Source of the DNA: Leucobacter chromiiresistens
GTDB taxonomy: Bacteria; Actinomycetota; Actinomycetes; Actinomycetales; Microbacteriaceae
Length of the DNA: 64,000 nucleotides
Direction of reading: 5' to 3'
Assembly: GCF_900102345.1 (NCBI RefSeq)
Contig: NZ_FNKB01000001.1
Coordinates: forward strand, 992,001 to 1,056,000
Shown here: piece after piece, positions 40,662-49,950 of the stretch
Layout of the letters: each line of letters begins with the position of its first letter
Position numbering within the stretch: the first letter of the stretch is position 1
The notes under the pieces: generated by a model
Database searches by the model: none
Seen by the model: only the letters and a program-made list of their open reading frames with translations
What the model was told of the DNA's origin: nothing
Program-made: the position numbers and the translations under genes

Positions 40662-41225
40662 TCAGTTCAGCGCGATGATGCCGATGTTGAGGGTGCTCGC
40701 GAAGCACAGCCACAGCAGGTAGGGCACCATCACCCAGCTGGCGATCCGCGACCATTTCGCCGCCGACACGGCGAGCGCGATCACGACGACGATGAGGGCG
40801 ATGATGACCACGGCGGCGATCCACCAGGCGGCGTCGCCGATCACGGGGAGCCCGGCGAAGAAGATGGGCGTCCACAGCGCGTTCAGCACCATCTGCACCA
40901 CGAAGAGCGCGAGCGCGGAGCGCGCGGCGTTCGGCCCGCCCATGCGGAAGCCGGCCCGCCAGATGAGGAAGCCCGCGAGGGCGATGAGCGCGTACAGGGC
41001 CGTCCACACGGGCCCGAAGACGGCGTTCGGCGGGTCCCACGGCACCTTCTCGGCCTCGGCGTACCAGCCGTCGACGTTGCCGGTCGAGGCGAGCGATCCG
41101 CCGAAGGCGACCGCGGCGACGATCAGGAGGAAGAGGACGGCGGCGATCACCTGCCGCAGCGTCGTCGGGCCCTTCGCCCGGGCGACGACCTGCTCGTCCA
41201 CATCCGTGTGCGTGCGCGTGTGCAT
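40662..41225 (-). CDS. TspO/MBR-family membrane protein
   Basis: 187 aa from ATG 41225. Five membrane spans; VPWDPPNAVFGPVWTALYAL is the conserved W-x-P-P-x-x-x-F-x-x-V-W motif and WTPIFFAGL the later Trp block. A His/Thr-rich start (MHTRTHTDVDEQ) precedes the domain. Bacterial TspO binds porphyrins and modulates tetrapyrrole and stress responses in the membrane. Confidence 0.92.
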   Translation of the reverse strand: MHTRTHTDVDEQVVARAKGPTTLRQVIAAVLFLLIVAAVAFGGSLASTGNVDGWYAEAEKVPWDPPNAVFGPVWTALYALIALAGFLIWRAGFRMGGPNAARSALALFVVQMVLNALWTPIFFAGLPVIGDAAWWIAAVVIIALIVVVIALAVSAAKWSRIASWVMVPYLLWLCFASTLNIGIIALN

Positions 41226-41370
41226 ATGCGGGTGACCCCTTCCGTGCATCGGGCAGCCGGCCGGTGCGGCCGATTGCTCGCCACTCTGCCGTCTGCGGCG
41301 ACCGGGCGCCAGGGGGTTGCGGGCGGGTTGCGGGCGGGTTGGGGGCGGAGGAGCGCCCGAGAACGAGAGA

Positions 41371-41425
41371 AGATCCGGCGCCGATGCCTGCACGACTCTG
41401 CGTGCACGGCATCGGCGCCGGATCT
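41371..41425 (-). terminator. Strong hairpin between the envelope genes and tspO
   Basis: AGATCCGGCGCCGATGCC (41371-41388) pairs perfectly with GGCATCGGCGCCGGATCT (41408-41425), an 18-bp stem. Inside the loop GCACG/CGTGC also pair. Follows the stop of the DUF3618 gene (41443). Next to it a GGGTTGCGGGC tandem repeat (41313-41345). Confidence 0.8.
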
Positions 41426-41442
41426 CCTCCCGGCACCGGCGT

Positions 41443-42039
41443 CTACTGGCCGGAGATGTTGTCTCGCGCCTCCTCGGCACGCGACTGCACGTCGTCCGAA
41501 GCCGACGTCGCCTCGCTCTTCACGTGATCGACGGCCTCAGTCGCGCTCTCCTTCACGGCCTGCGCGGCCTCGGCGGCCGGCTCCTGCAGGTTCGAAGCGA
41601 CCGACTTGGCTGCGGCGGTCGCCTCGTCGACGAGGGGCTGCGCCTCCTCGCGAAGCGTCTGCGAGAGCTCCTTCTCCTTCTCCGAGCTCGGGATCAGCGA
41701 GGCCGCGACCAGCCCGACGCCGAACGCGATGAGCCCGACGGCGAGGGGGTTGCCCTCGGCCTTCGCCTTCACCGTGTGCGCGGCGTCGTGCGCGGCGTCG
41801 CCCGCACGCGATGCGGCGTCGCTCGCGCGCCCCGCGACATCCGAGGCCGAGCCGCTGGCGTCGTCAGCCACGCCCATCACGCGCTCCTTGAACGAGCCGA
41901 ACTTGGAGCGCACCTTGTCCTTCTGGCGGTCCACGATCTTGCCGGGCGTGACCTTGTCGACGAGGGCGTCGGTGTCGGCCCCCAGCGACCGGCGGGTGCG
42001 CTCGATCTCGGCGCGGATGGCGTCAGGTGACTCGTTCAT
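41443..42039 (-). CDS. DUF3618-domain protein
   Basis: 198 aa. N-terminal DUF3618 (PDAIRAEIERTRRSLGADTD, about 4-50), then an Ala/Asp-rich coiled region, one membrane span (VGLIAFGVGLVAASLIP, about 100-118) and a second coiled part with LEA-like repeats (AAEAAQAVKESATEAV). Third gene of an envelope-stress cluster with a holin-superfamily protein and a long Pro-rich membrane protein; ATGA overlap with the former. Confidence 0.88.
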   Translation of the reverse strand: MNESPDAIRAEIERTRRSLGADTDALVDKVTPGKIVDRQKDKVRSKFGSFKERVMGVADDASGSASDVAGRASDAASRAGDAAHDAAHTVKAKAEGNPLAVGLIAFGVGLVAASLIPSSEKEKELSQTLREEAQPLVDEATAAAKSVASNLQEPAAEAAQAVKESATEAVDHVKSEATSASDDVQSRAEEARDNISGQ

Positions 42040-42449
42040 CGGTTCTCCTCATTTCTCTTGAGTGTCGGAATGAATTCCTGAAGGGTCTCCATCGTCTGCG
42101 GGGCGCCCTTCACCTTCTTCAGCTGCGCTTTGCCGACGACGAACAGCACGGCGGCGATGATCGCCCAGATGACGGCGACGATCAGCCCGGACCAGCCGCC
42201 GCCGACGAGTGTCGCCAGCGCGGCCCAGAGGGCGATGGAGAGGAAGAGCACGACCATGCTGCCGGCGTAGGCCGCGCCGCCGAGCATGCCCGCACCGCGG
42301 CCGGTGTTCTTCGCCGACTCCCGCAGCTCCGCCTTGGCGAGTGCGAGCTCCTGGCGCATGAGCGTCGAGAGGTCTCCCGTCACCTCGCTCAGCAGGTCAC
42401 CGAGCGATTCGTTCGCGGCGCGTTCTTCAGAGGGGGTTGGGTCGGCCAT
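42036..42449 (-). CDS. Phage-holin-superfamily-6-like (DUF1469) membrane protein
   Basis: 137 aa. N-terminal helix with LMRQELALAKAELRES, two membrane spans (about 50-75, 85-105) and a basic C-terminal helix. This widespread non-phage family is found with DUF3618 genes in actinobacteria. Overlaps both neighbours, so co-translated. Confidence 0.88.
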   Translation of the reverse strand: MADPTPSEERAANESLGDLLSEVTGDLSTLMRQELALAKAELRESAKNTGRGAGMLGGAAYAGSMVVLFLSIALWAALATLVGGGWSGLIVAVIWAIIAAVLFVVGKAQLKKVKGAPQTMETLQEFIPTLKRNEENR

Positions 42450-43305
42450 CTGCGCCTCCTCCCGTGATGTCGCCGTGGCGGGATCCGCCTGTCAGCCCGG
42501 GGTTCGGGCCAGGGGTGGTGCCGGGTGCCGAGCCGGGTGCGCCGGGCACGACGCCGGGAAGCGGCGATTCGGGTGCGGCGGGCGCGGGCGGGATCGGCTG
42601 CCCGGAGGCCGGAGCGACCGGTGCGGGCGGTGCCGCCGGGGGAACGACCGGGGCTGCGGGGCTCGAGGCCGGCGCCGCCGGCGTCGTCACCGGGACCGCG
42701 GGCCGCGAGACCGGAGCGGCGGGGCTGGACCCCGTGGTGCTGGACCCCGTGGCCGAGACGCCGGATCCGCTCGACTGCTGGTCGTGGGCGCTCGATGCGA
42801 GGGCGCGGGTGAGCCGGCCGGCTACCACGCCCGCGACGGCGGCGATGCCGATGAAGGCTCCGGGCCGACGGCGCGCGAACGACTTGACCTCGTCGAGCAC
42901 CTCGCGGGGTTCGCGGCTCTCGAGCCAATCCCCGATGCGGGCGACCTTCTCGGAGGTCTGACGGACGAGATCGGGGGCGACGCCGCCGCCCGAGGCGCTC
43001 GACGCCATCGCGTCGAGGTCGTCCCCCGCGCGCTGCAGACCGGTCGCGAGGCGCGACTGCTGCTTCGAGGCCTCGTCGCTCAGCTCGCGCGTCGTCTGCG
43101 CGACGAGCTCGTGGAACTGCATCGACGCCTCTTCGACGACGTTGCCCGCCTCGTCCTTCGCGGTGTGGGCGACGTTGCTCGCGTTCTCCTGCACCGTGTG
43201 CGCGAGTGCTCCGGCCTCCTCCTTCGCGGTGTCGACCGTGCCGGACGATGGGGTGCGATTCGGATTCGCGTTGCCGCTCCCGAGGAGCTCATTCTCATGG
43301 GACAT
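42427..43305 (-). CDS. Membrane-anchored protein with long Pro/Ala-rich tail
   Basis: 292 aa from ATG 43305. Coiled-coil-like, Ala/Glu-rich N-terminal part with QENASNVAHTAKDEAGNVV-type repeats (about 35-110), one membrane span (about 150-170) and a Pro/Ala-rich tail (about 185-292) such as APVSRPAVPVTTPAAPASS. Part of the DUF3618/holin-like cluster; the tail probably spans the cell wall. First gene of the trio, followed by an overlap of 23 bp. Confidence 0.78.
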   Translation of the reverse strand: MSHENELLGSGNANPNRTPSSGTVDTAKEEAGALAHTVQENASNVAHTAKDEAGNVVEEASMQFHELVAQTTRELSDEASKQQSRLATGLQRAGDDLDAMASSASGGGVAPDLVRQTSEKVARIGDWLESREPREVLDEVKSFARRRPGAFIGIAAVAGVVAGRLTRALASSAHDQQSSGSGVSATGSSTTGSSPAAPVSRPAVPVTTPAAPASSPAAPVVPPAAPPAPVAPASGQPIPPAPAAPESPLPGVVPGAPGSAPGTTPGPNPGLTGGSRHGDITGGGADGRPNPL

Positions 43306-43429
43306 GTTCTCTCCTTCCACGCCGGATCGTTGCCGGTGTGACACCGTTTGTAGTCGAAGGGGTGCGGAAGGAAACGGGCCTTGCACGGTCGGCGATCATG
43401 TGCCATCCGCGCGGGGTGGTCATATCGAC

Positions 43430-43936
43430 TCAGGCGTTCCGGTCGACGGGCATCAATTCGACGGAGAGGTCGGCGCCGTCGACCACGGCGGTCATCATCG
43501 TGCACTCCGGCTGACGGCGGCGATCGGTCGGGGAACCGGGGTTGATGAGGTGCATGCCGGCGGGCGACACCGTGTGCCAGGGGATGTGCGAGTGCCCGAA
43601 GACGAGCACGTCTGCGTCGGGGAAGGCCGCGTCGGCTCGGCGCTCCCGCCCCGCCGCGGCGCCCGTCTCGTGCACCACCGCGAAGTCGAGCTGTTCGACG
43701 CGCACGCGCGCGACCTCGGGGAGCCGGGCGCGCAGCTCCGGCTCGTCGTTGTTGCCCCACACGCCGACGAGTCGCCGCGACCGCGCGTCGAGCAGGTCGA
43801 GCGTCGCCGCGTCGACCCAGTCGCCGGCGTGGATCACGAGATCGGCTTCGGCCGCCGCCGCGAGCACGGCGGAGGGCAGGCGCTTCGCCCGCTTCGGCAG
43901 GTGCGTGTCGGCGATGATGAGCAGGCGGGTCGTCAT
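43430..43936 (-). CDS. YfcE/MJ0936-type metallophosphoesterase
   Basis: 168 aa from ATG 43936. Metal motifs in order: IADTHLPKR (D-x-H), HAGDWVD (G-D), GNND and VFGHSHIP (GHSH), the complete dinuclear site of the family. Hydrolyses a phosphodiester, natural substrate unknown. Reads away from the GH15 gene. Confidence 0.9.
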   Translation of the reverse strand: MTTRLLIIADTHLPKRAKRLPSAVLAAAAEADLVIHAGDWVDAATLDLLDARSRRLVGVWGNNDEPELRARLPEVARVRVEQLDFAVVHETGAAAGRERRADAAFPDADVLVFGHSHIPWHTVSPAGMHLINPGSPTDRRRQPECTMMTAVVDGADLSVELMPVDRNA

Positions 43937-44049
43937 GCCACACTCATATCGCGGTGGGCGGGCACCACGCAAGGCACTGCCGGGATCCGGGGCCGCGTTC
44001 GACCATGGCAGCATGCACTTCGGGATCGCGACCATCGTGGCAGGCACCT

Positions 44050-45849
44050 GTGGCCCGCGCCATTGAGTCGTACGCCCCGATCGGCGACGGCCGCACGGTG
44101 GCGCTGATCGGACTGAACGGGCGCATCGACTGGCTCCCGCTGCCGAACCTCACGAATGTTCCGGTGTTCGCGCACCTGCTCGACGACGAGACGGGTGGCT
44201 CCTTCACGCTGGCGCCCGATCTGCCCGAATCGCAGTACCGAGCCGAGCGCCGCTACGTGCCGAACACGAACGTGCTCGAGACGACGTTCACCACCGCGGA
44301 GGGCGCCGTGCGCGTGACCGACGCCCTCGTGTCGGGCGTCGCGGGCCGGCTGCCGTGGGCGGAGCTCGCGCGTCGCGTCGACGGCCTGTCGGGCACGGTG
44401 CCGATGCGCTGGGCCGTGCGACCCGGCACGTCGCTGCAGACGGCGGCGCCGTGGGTCGAGCCCACCGCGCACGGGCACGTGGTGCGCAGCGGCGCCACCG
44501 CCTTCACCGTCGTCGGCATGGACCACGGCCCGGCCGATCCCGAGGTCGACGGCGAGCAGGGCCCCGAGCTCGCGGGTGCGTTCGCGGCCCGAGCCGGATC
44601 GCGGCACCTCGTCGCCCTCGCCGCCACGCACGACGAGCCCCTCCACTTCCCGACCCCCGAGAACGTCGACGCCGGCATCGACCGCACCGTCGAGAACTGG
44701 TGCCACTGGTCGCGCGTCTTCTCCTACGACGGGCCGTACGCCGAGGCGATGCAGCGCAACGCGCTCGCGCTCAAGCTCCTCATCTACAGCCCCACGGGGG
44801 CGATCGCGGCGGCGGCGACCACCTCGCTGCCCGAGAACCCGGAGGGCGGCAAGAACTGGGACTACCGCCTCGCCTGGGTGCGCGATCTCGCCTACACCGC
44901 GCAGGCGCTCGTGAGGTTCGGGCTGCGCGAGGAGACGCAGGCTGCCCTCTCGTGGATGCTGCAGATGATCCGGAAGCGGGGGCCCGAGCTGCACGTCATG
45001 TACACGCTCGACGGGGAGCTCGTGCCCGAACCTCACGCCTACCACGTGCGGGGGTGGCGGGGCATCGGGCCGGTCGTGTCGGGCAACCCCGCGAGCGGGC
45101 AGCTGCAGCTCGGGGTCTACGGCGACCTCATCGCGATCTGCCGCACGTACGTCGACGCCGGCAACGTGCTCGACGTCGATACCGCCCGCATGCTCGCGGG
45201 GGTCGCCGACCGCACCTGCGATCTGTGGCGAAACCCCGATTCGGGCATGTGGGAGCTCGGCACCGATCGGCACTACATCTCGTCGAAGATGGGCTGCTGG
45301 AAGGCGCTCGACGACGCGGCGGCGCTCGCTGAGGCGGGATCGATCCCCGGATCCGCCGAGCGCTGGCGGGCCGAGCGCGACCGCATCCGTCAGTGGATCG
45401 ACGCGCACGGGTGGTCGGAGGAGCGCCGCTCCTACCTCTTCTACGCGGGCGGCGACGAGCTCGACGCCTCCGTGCTGCTGCACGCCCCGACCGGCTTCGA
45501 CCGGGGCGAGCGCATGTCGGCCACGATCGACGCGCTCACCGCGGAGCTCGGTGCGGGCCCGCTGCTGTACCGCTACAGCGGTGCCGAGCGCGAGGAGCAC
45601 ACGTTCGTGGCGTGCGCCTTCTGGCGCGTCGAGGCGCTCGCCTGCGTCGGCCGCCACGAGGAGGCGCTCGAGCTGATGGACGCCCTGGTCGGCCACGCGA
45701 ACGACGTCGGCATCTACGCCGAGATGATCGACGCCGCCACCGGATCCGCCTGGGGCAACACCCCGCAGGCGCTCAGCCACCTCGCGTTCCTCGGCGCCGT
45801 GATGACCATTCGCGACGTCGTCGCCGCAGACCTGCTCGACGGCCGCTGA
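44050..45849 (+). CDS. Glycoside hydrolase family 15 (trehalase/glucoamylase-like)
   Basis: 599 aa from GTG 44050; no clear SD, the previous 30 codons do not look coding. N-terminal beta domain (YAPIGDGRTVALIGLNGRIDW), then an (alpha/alpha)6 barrel. Catalytic Glu candidates: NPDSGMWELG (general acid) and EMIDAATGSAWGN (base). NWDYRLAWVRDLAYT is the conserved W-R-D region. Cytosolic GH15 of actinobacteria commonly cleave trehalose or short alpha-glucans. Confidence 0.88.
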   Translation: MARAIESYAPIGDGRTVALIGLNGRIDWLPLPNLTNVPVFAHLLDDETGGSFTLAPDLPESQYRAERRYVPNTNVLETTFTTAEGAVRVTDALVSGVAGRLPWAELARRVDGLSGTVPMRWAVRPGTSLQTAAPWVEPTAHGHVVRSGATAFTVVGMDHGPADPEVDGEQGPELAGAFAARAGSRHLVALAATHDEPLHFPTPENVDAGIDRTVENWCHWSRVFSYDGPYAEAMQRNALALKLLIYSPTGAIAAAATTSLPENPEGGKNWDYRLAWVRDLAYTAQALVRFGLREETQAALSWMLQMIRKRGPELHVMYTLDGELVPEPHAYHVRGWRGIGPVVSGNPASGQLQLGVYGDLIAICRTYVDAGNVLDVDTARMLAGVADRTCDLWRNPDSGMWELGTDRHYISSKMGCWKALDDAAALAEAGSIPGSAERWRAERDRIRQWIDAHGWSEERRSYLFYAGGDELDASVLLHAPTGFDRGERMSATIDALTAELGAGPLLYRYSGAEREEHTFVACAFWRVEALACVGRHEEALELMDALVGHANDVGIYAEMIDAATGSAWGNTPQALSHLAFLGAVMTIRDVVAADLLDGR

Positions 45850-45899
45850 CGGCCGGCGCGCACCAGACCCCAACAGGAATACGAGTGAGAGGACACACC

Positions 45900-46796
45900 A
45901 TGTCACGCGACCAGTACACCTTCGTCAACCCTGCCGAGCTCTACGCCGACATCAAGCCGCAGAAGCAGCACATGCCCGAACCCGGGCTCGATGCGGATCT
46001 CACCCCGAAGGCTGATCTCGGCGAGGAGAGCTACCGCGGCACCGGCCGGCTCGCGGGCCGCAAGGCGCTCATCACCGGCGGCGACTCGGGCATCGGGGCC
46101 GCCACCGCCATCGCGTTCGCGCGCGAGGGGGCCGACGTCGCGATCTCCTACCTGCCCGAGGAGGAGACCGACGCGGAGCGCATCGCCGGCATCCTGCGCG
46201 AGGCGGGCGTCACCGTCGCGAAGCTCCCCGGCGACCTGCGCGACGCGGCCTACTGCCGCTCGCTGGTCGACGACGCCGTGTCACAGCTCGGGGGCCTCGA
46301 CATCGTCGTGAACAACGGCGGCAAGCAGGTCTACCAGGAGTCGCTGACCGACCTCACCGACGAGCAGTTCGACGACACGTTCAAGACGAACGTGTACGCG
46401 ATGTTCTGGATCACGAAGGCCGCCCTCCCGCACCTCGCACCGGGTTCGGCCATCATCAACACCACGTCGATCCAGGCGTACTCGCCCGCGGCGATCCTCG
46501 TCGACTACGCATCGACGAAGGCGACGATCAATGCGTTCACCAAGGGGCTCGCCGCGCAGCTCGCCCCGCAGGGCATCCGCGTGAACGCCGTCGCCCCCGG
46601 CCCGATCTGGACGCCGCTGCAGCCGAGCGACGGCCAGCCGCAGGAGAAGATCGAGGAGTTCGGCGCCGAGACCCCGCTCGGGCGCATGGGTCAGCCCGCC
46701 GAGCTGGCGCCCGCCTACGTCTTCCTGGCGTCGGCGGAGTCGAGCTACGTCGCGGGCGAGACCCTCAACGTCAACGGCGGCATGCCCACCCCGTGA
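45900..46796 (+). CDS. SDR-family oxidoreductase (YghA/general-stress-39-like)
   Basis: 298 aa from ATG 45900. N-terminal extension about 50 aa (DQYTFVNPAELYADI) typical of the stress-linked SDR subfamily, then Rossmann TGGDSGIGAATA (about 59-70), NNGGKQ, Ser in NTTSIQ and YASTK with catalytic Tyr-x3-Lys. C-terminal NVNGGM. NAD(P)H-dependent; substrate unknown. Confidence 0.9.
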   Translation: MSRDQYTFVNPAELYADIKPQKQHMPEPGLDADLTPKADLGEESYRGTGRLAGRKALITGGDSGIGAATAIAFAREGADVAISYLPEEETDAERIAGILREAGVTVAKLPGDLRDAAYCRSLVDDAVSQLGGLDIVVNNGGKQVYQESLTDLTDEQFDDTFKTNVYAMFWITKAALPHLAPGSAIINTTSIQAYSPAAILVDYASTKATINAFTKGLAAQLAPQGIRVNAVAPGPIWTPLQPSDGQPQEKIEEFGAETPLGRMGQPAELAPAYVFLASAESSYVAGETLNVNGGMPTP

Positions 46797-47698
46797 TCGT
46801 GGATCGCGAGATGCGCCTGTTCCGCTCGACCCCGGGGATCCTCGTCGAGAGCATCTGGTGGGACGCGCGAACGGAAGAGGTGGTGTGGGTCGACATCGTC
46901 GCGGGGCTGCTGCACCGCGGGCGGTTCGACGGAGCGGCGGACGGCAGTGAGGATCGCGTGGTCCACCTGCCCCCGCCGCTCTCGGCGGTGCAGCCCGCGG
47001 AGGTGCCGGGTGCGGAGGGCGGGTACGTCGCCGCGCTCGAAAGCTCCGTGGTGCTGCTCGACGCCTCCGGCGCGATCGTCGACGAGGTGGCGCGCCTGCG
47101 CCACCGCCGCGCCGGCATGCGGCTGAACGAGGGCAAGGTGGACCCGTACGGGCGGTTCGTCGTGGGCGGCCTGAGCGTCATCGGCGACACCCCCGACGCC
47201 GATCTGTGGTCGGTGTCGGCGGATGGCGAGGCGGCGGTGCTGCGCGGAGGCTTCGGCATCACGAACGGGATGGAGTGGTCTGACGACGGGCGCACGATGT
47301 ACGTGACCGACACATCGACGTCGACGGTCTACCGGGGCGCGTACGGCCCCGAAGGGCTGCTCGGCGAGCTCGAGCCGTTCGTCTCCGGGCGCACGAGCGA
47401 CGGGCTGGCGCTGGCGGAGGACGGGACGTTCTGGAACGGCCTCTACGGCGAGAGCGCGGTGGCCCGATGGTCGAGCGATGGCGCGCTGCTCGAGGAGATC
47501 GCGGTGCCGGTGCCCAACGTGACCTCGGTCGCGTTCGCGGGCCCCGGTCTCGATCGCGTGCTCATCGGCACCGCCCGCGAGAATCTCACGGAGGAGCAGC
47601 TGCGCGCGGCGCCCGACTCGGGGGCGATCTTCGTGTGCGACGGCGGGGCGCGGGGCCGCCCGGTGCCCGTGTTCGGGTCGGGTCGCTCCGGCGGCTGA
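46793..47698 (+). CDS. SMP-30/gluconolactonase-like protein
   Basis: 301 aa from GTG 46793, sharing GTGA with the SDR stop. Six-bladed beta-propeller with metal ligands: Glu in ILVESIWWD, Asn in RLNEGKVDPYGRF, Asn in ITNGMEWSDD and Asp in TSDGLALAEDG. Hydrolyses a sugar lactone. Coupling to an SDR dehydrogenase suggests a sugar oxidation followed by lactone opening. Confidence 0.88.
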   Translation: MIVDREMRLFRSTPGILVESIWWDARTEEVVWVDIVAGLLHRGRFDGAADGSEDRVVHLPPPLSAVQPAEVPGAEGGYVAALESSVVLLDASGAIVDEVARLRHRRAGMRLNEGKVDPYGRFVVGGLSVIGDTPDADLWSVSADGEAAVLRGGFGITNGMEWSDDGRTMYVTDTSTSTVYRGAYGPEGLLGELEPFVSGRTSDGLALAEDGTFWNGLYGESAVARWSSDGALLEEIAVPVPNVTSVAFAGPGLDRVLIGTARENLTEEQLRAAPDSGAIFVCDGGARGRPVPVFGSGRSGG

Positions 47699-47710
47699 AC
47701 CGCCCGCGGG

Positions 47711-48070
47711 TCAGCTCCGGTCGAATCCGTCGAGCTCGAAGTCCCAACCGGTGGCCTGCATCTCCTCGTCGAGGAGCGGGCCGCCGGTGATGGGCTGCGG
47801 GTAGCTCGGGTGCGTGCGCAGCTCGTCGGCCTGCTGCGAGAAGTCGGGCTGCTCATCGCGATCCCACTCGAGGGGCAGCGAGAGCACGTCGTTGCCGACG
47901 CCGATGACGAGATCGGCGGTGCCGACCCGGGCGTGATCCTCCGTGACGATGGGGATCCGCACCGCCTCCGCGCGTCCGTTCTTCGCGACGGCGGCCGTGA
48001 GTTTGACCAGCGCCTCGGCGACGTCGTCCGTGGTGGTGACGGTTTCTCCGGCGTAGGTGATCGTTCTCAT
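47711..48070 (-). CDS. Conserved small protein, unknown function
   Basis: 119 aa from ATG 48070 (MRTITYAGETVTTTDDVAEAL). An N-terminal alpha/beta part (residues 1-70: VKLTAAVAKNGRAEAV, then VGTADLVIGVGNDVLSLPLE) and an acidic end LDEEMQATGWDFELDG. I do not recognise a named family. Convergent with the SMP-30 gene. Confidence 0.7.
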   Translation of the reverse strand: MRTITYAGETVTTTDDVAEALVKLTAAVAKNGRAEAVRIPIVTEDHARVGTADLVIGVGNDVLSLPLEWDRDEQPDFSQQADELRTHPSYPQPITGGPLLDEEMQATGWDFELDGFDRS

Positions 48071-48381
48071 GCAGTAACCATCGCACGCGATTACTCGCAA
48101 CGTGAGACGGTTGCGTTTTTCGGGGATCGCCGGGTATACGGGGGCGCGGTGCGGGCGGCGCGACGTCTCCATCTGCTCCATCTGCTTCATCTGCGCGAAA
48201 CCGAGGGTTTGCTCCGAGCGCGAGGGGTTCGGAGCCTCGGAAGCCCTCGTGCTCGCGCGAAACCCTCGCGCTCGCTGCGGCGCGGACGGGCACGGACCCG
48301 CCGCGGACCCCGCACGCACCCCAGCGAACCCCCGCCCGCGGAAGTCTGCCCGAATCCACGCGGATGTGCCATGCTGCTTCC
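48071..48381. repeat. Intergenic region with tandem and inverted repeats
   Basis: 311 bp without a gene. CCATCTGCT occurs three times in tandem (48169-48195, third copy with two changes), GCGCGAAACC twice (48193-48202, 48255-48264), and CGAGGGTTT (48202-48210) is inverted as AAACCCTCG (48260-48268). The zone can fold into a long stem; function unknown. Confidence 0.6.
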
Positions 48382-48711
48382 ATGGGTTTTCTCATTCATG
48401 GCGGAAATGATTACGAGTTCGAGGATCGGGTGCTCACCCACTTGAAGACGGTGATCGGGCAGAAGCTGACGAAGCAGGAGAGCTTCTTCCTCAGCTGGAC
48501 CCGCACCCCCGAGCAGGGCAGCGGCCGGGTGTCGGTGTGGCTGTCGCCGTACGTGACCGTCGCGTTCCGGTTCTCGGGGAGCAAGCGGGCGGAGCTCAAC
48601 CTGACGTGGTTGAAGGCCTTGAACGCGCTGTCGAACACTCCGCGCGGGCTGATCGTGATCAGCGAGGAAGAGGCCGAGGCGTACGCGAAGAACAACCCCG
48701 ACCTGGTCTGA
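48382..48711 (+). CDS. DUF7882-type small protein
   Basis: 109 aa from ATG 48382. Pattern MGFLIHGGNDYEFEDRVLTH, then IGQKLTKQESFFLSW, and a beta-rich middle (VSVWLSPYVTVAFRF) with a C-terminal ISEEEAEAYAK. I recognise this as a Microbacteriaceae-specific family often mis-labelled ATP-dependent DNA ligase because a few have such neighbours; function unknown. Confidence 0.8.
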   Translation: MGFLIHGGNDYEFEDRVLTHLKTVIGQKLTKQESFFLSWTRTPEQGSGRVSVWLSPYVTVAFRFSGSKRAELNLTWLKALNALSNTPRGLIVISEEEAEAYAKNNPDLV

Positions 48712-48741
48712 CGGCGCCGGCCGCGAACGGGGGGAGGGTGC

Positions 48742-49080
48742 ATGCTCGCAGAGTTGCCGTGGACCGTCCTCGCCGCCCTCGCGTACGCCGCGAACGTCGG
48801 CATCGGCACGGCGAGCCTGCGCGGCCGCCGGGTGCCGCGGGCTTGGCACGGCCGCGTGTTCCTCGTGGCGCTCGCCCTCACCGCGATCGCGGCGGCGACA
48901 TCGTTCCCCGATCACCCCGCCCGCGGCGCCGCGCTGATCGTCGCCCTGGTGCCACTCGCGGCGCTGCCGTTCTTCGGGCGGCCCGTGCGGCGGAGCCCGA
49001 GCACGCACATCGTCATCGGCCTCGTGGCGGCGCCGTGCTTCGCGATCGCGCTGCTGCTGTGGGCGGCGGCGGTCTTCTGA
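48742..49080 (+). CDS. Small multi-span membrane protein
   Basis: 112 aa from GGGGGAGGGTGC-preceded ATG 48742. Three to four hydrophobic spans (AALAYAANVGIGTA, VFLVALALTAIAAATS, AALIVALVPLAALPFF, GLVAAPCFAIALLLW). No family recognised. 30 bp after the DUF7882 gene, same direction. Confidence 0.65.
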   Translation: MLAELPWTVLAALAYAANVGIGTASLRGRRVPRAWHGRVFLVALALTAIAAATSFPDHPARGAALIVALVPLAALPFFGRPVRRSPSTHIVIGLVAAPCFAIALLLWAAAVF

Positions 49081-49149
49081 CCCGGGTCGGCGCCGGTGGG
49101 AAGACCGGGGTCCGCGCCGGGTGTCTGCAGGAGTGAGAGGAAGGCGAGC

Positions 49150-49950
49150 ATGGAGTTTCGCGATGTGCTGTTCAACCGGAGAACGACGAACGGGCCGTTC
49201 CTCCCCGATCCGGTGTCGGAGGAGCACCAGCGGCTGCTCATCGCCGCGGCGGCCTCGGCGCCGTCGCAGTTCAACAGCCAGCCCTGGCGCTTCGTGGTGA
49301 TCGAGGATCGCGACACGATCGAGACGATCGCCCGGGTGAGCGGAGAGTCGATGACGGCCGTCATCGGCGAGGGGTCGTTCTTCACGCGGTACAAGCGCCA
49401 TTTCAGGTTCAGCGCGGAGGAGATGGTGGAGCACCGCTCCGGCATGTACTTCGACAAGCTGCCCGCGCCTCTCCGCCCCTTCACGCGCGCCGTGTTCTCG
49501 GCGTCGGGGCTCGCGATGATGCGCATGCTCAGGGTGCCGCAGACGCTCGGCGAGGAGAATCGCAAGCTGGTGGCCGGATCGCCGCTGATCTTCGGCGTGA
49601 TGCTCGACCGGGAGGAGCGCGGCGCGCATCCGCTCGCCGACTTCTACTGCCAGTTCAGCATGGGCGCCGCGGTCGAGAACATCTGGTTGACGACGGTGGA
49701 GCTCGGGATGGGCATCCAGTTCATCTCCTTCCCGATGGAGGCGCCGGAGCAGTGGGCGCGGCTGTCGCAGCTGCTCGACGTTCCCGACCATCTGGAGCTG
49801 ATGGCGCTCTACCGGCTCGGGTACGTGCCGCAGGATCAGCGGCGGCCGAAGATCGACTGGTCGAGCCGCGAGCGCCGCCCGCCGTCGCAGTTCGTGTATC
49901 GGGAGTCGTGCCGCACGCCGCAGCAGGGCTGGGACGAGGAGACGCCCTGA
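49150..49950 (+). CDS. Nitroreductase-family flavoprotein
   Basis: 266 aa from ATG 49150, SD GAGAGGAAGG. FMN site [10 protein letters not shown] and [13 protein letters not shown]; later [17 protein letters not shown]. Uses NAD(P)H to reduce nitro groups, quinones or similar compounds. A little long for the family (about 200 aa) because of a helical insert at 95-145. The next gene starts at its stop (TGATG). Confidence 0.88.
   Translation: MEFRDVLFNRRTTNGPFLPDPVSEEHQRLLIAAAASAPSQFNSQPWRFVVIEDRDTIETIARVSGESMTAVIGEGSFFTRYKRHFRFSAEEMVEHRSGMYFDKLPAPLRPFTRAVFSASGLAMMRMLRVPQTLGEENRKLVAGSPLIFGVMLDREERGAHPLADFYCQFSMGAAVENIWLTTVELGMGIQFISFPMEAPEQWARLSQLLDVPDHLELMALYRLGYVPQDQRRPKIDWSSRERRPPSQFVYRESCRTPQQGWDEETP

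Noticed and set aside
42036..42449. Prophage holin
   Set aside because: This holin-superfamily type occurs widely in chromosomes with DUF3618; no lysin or phage genes are close.
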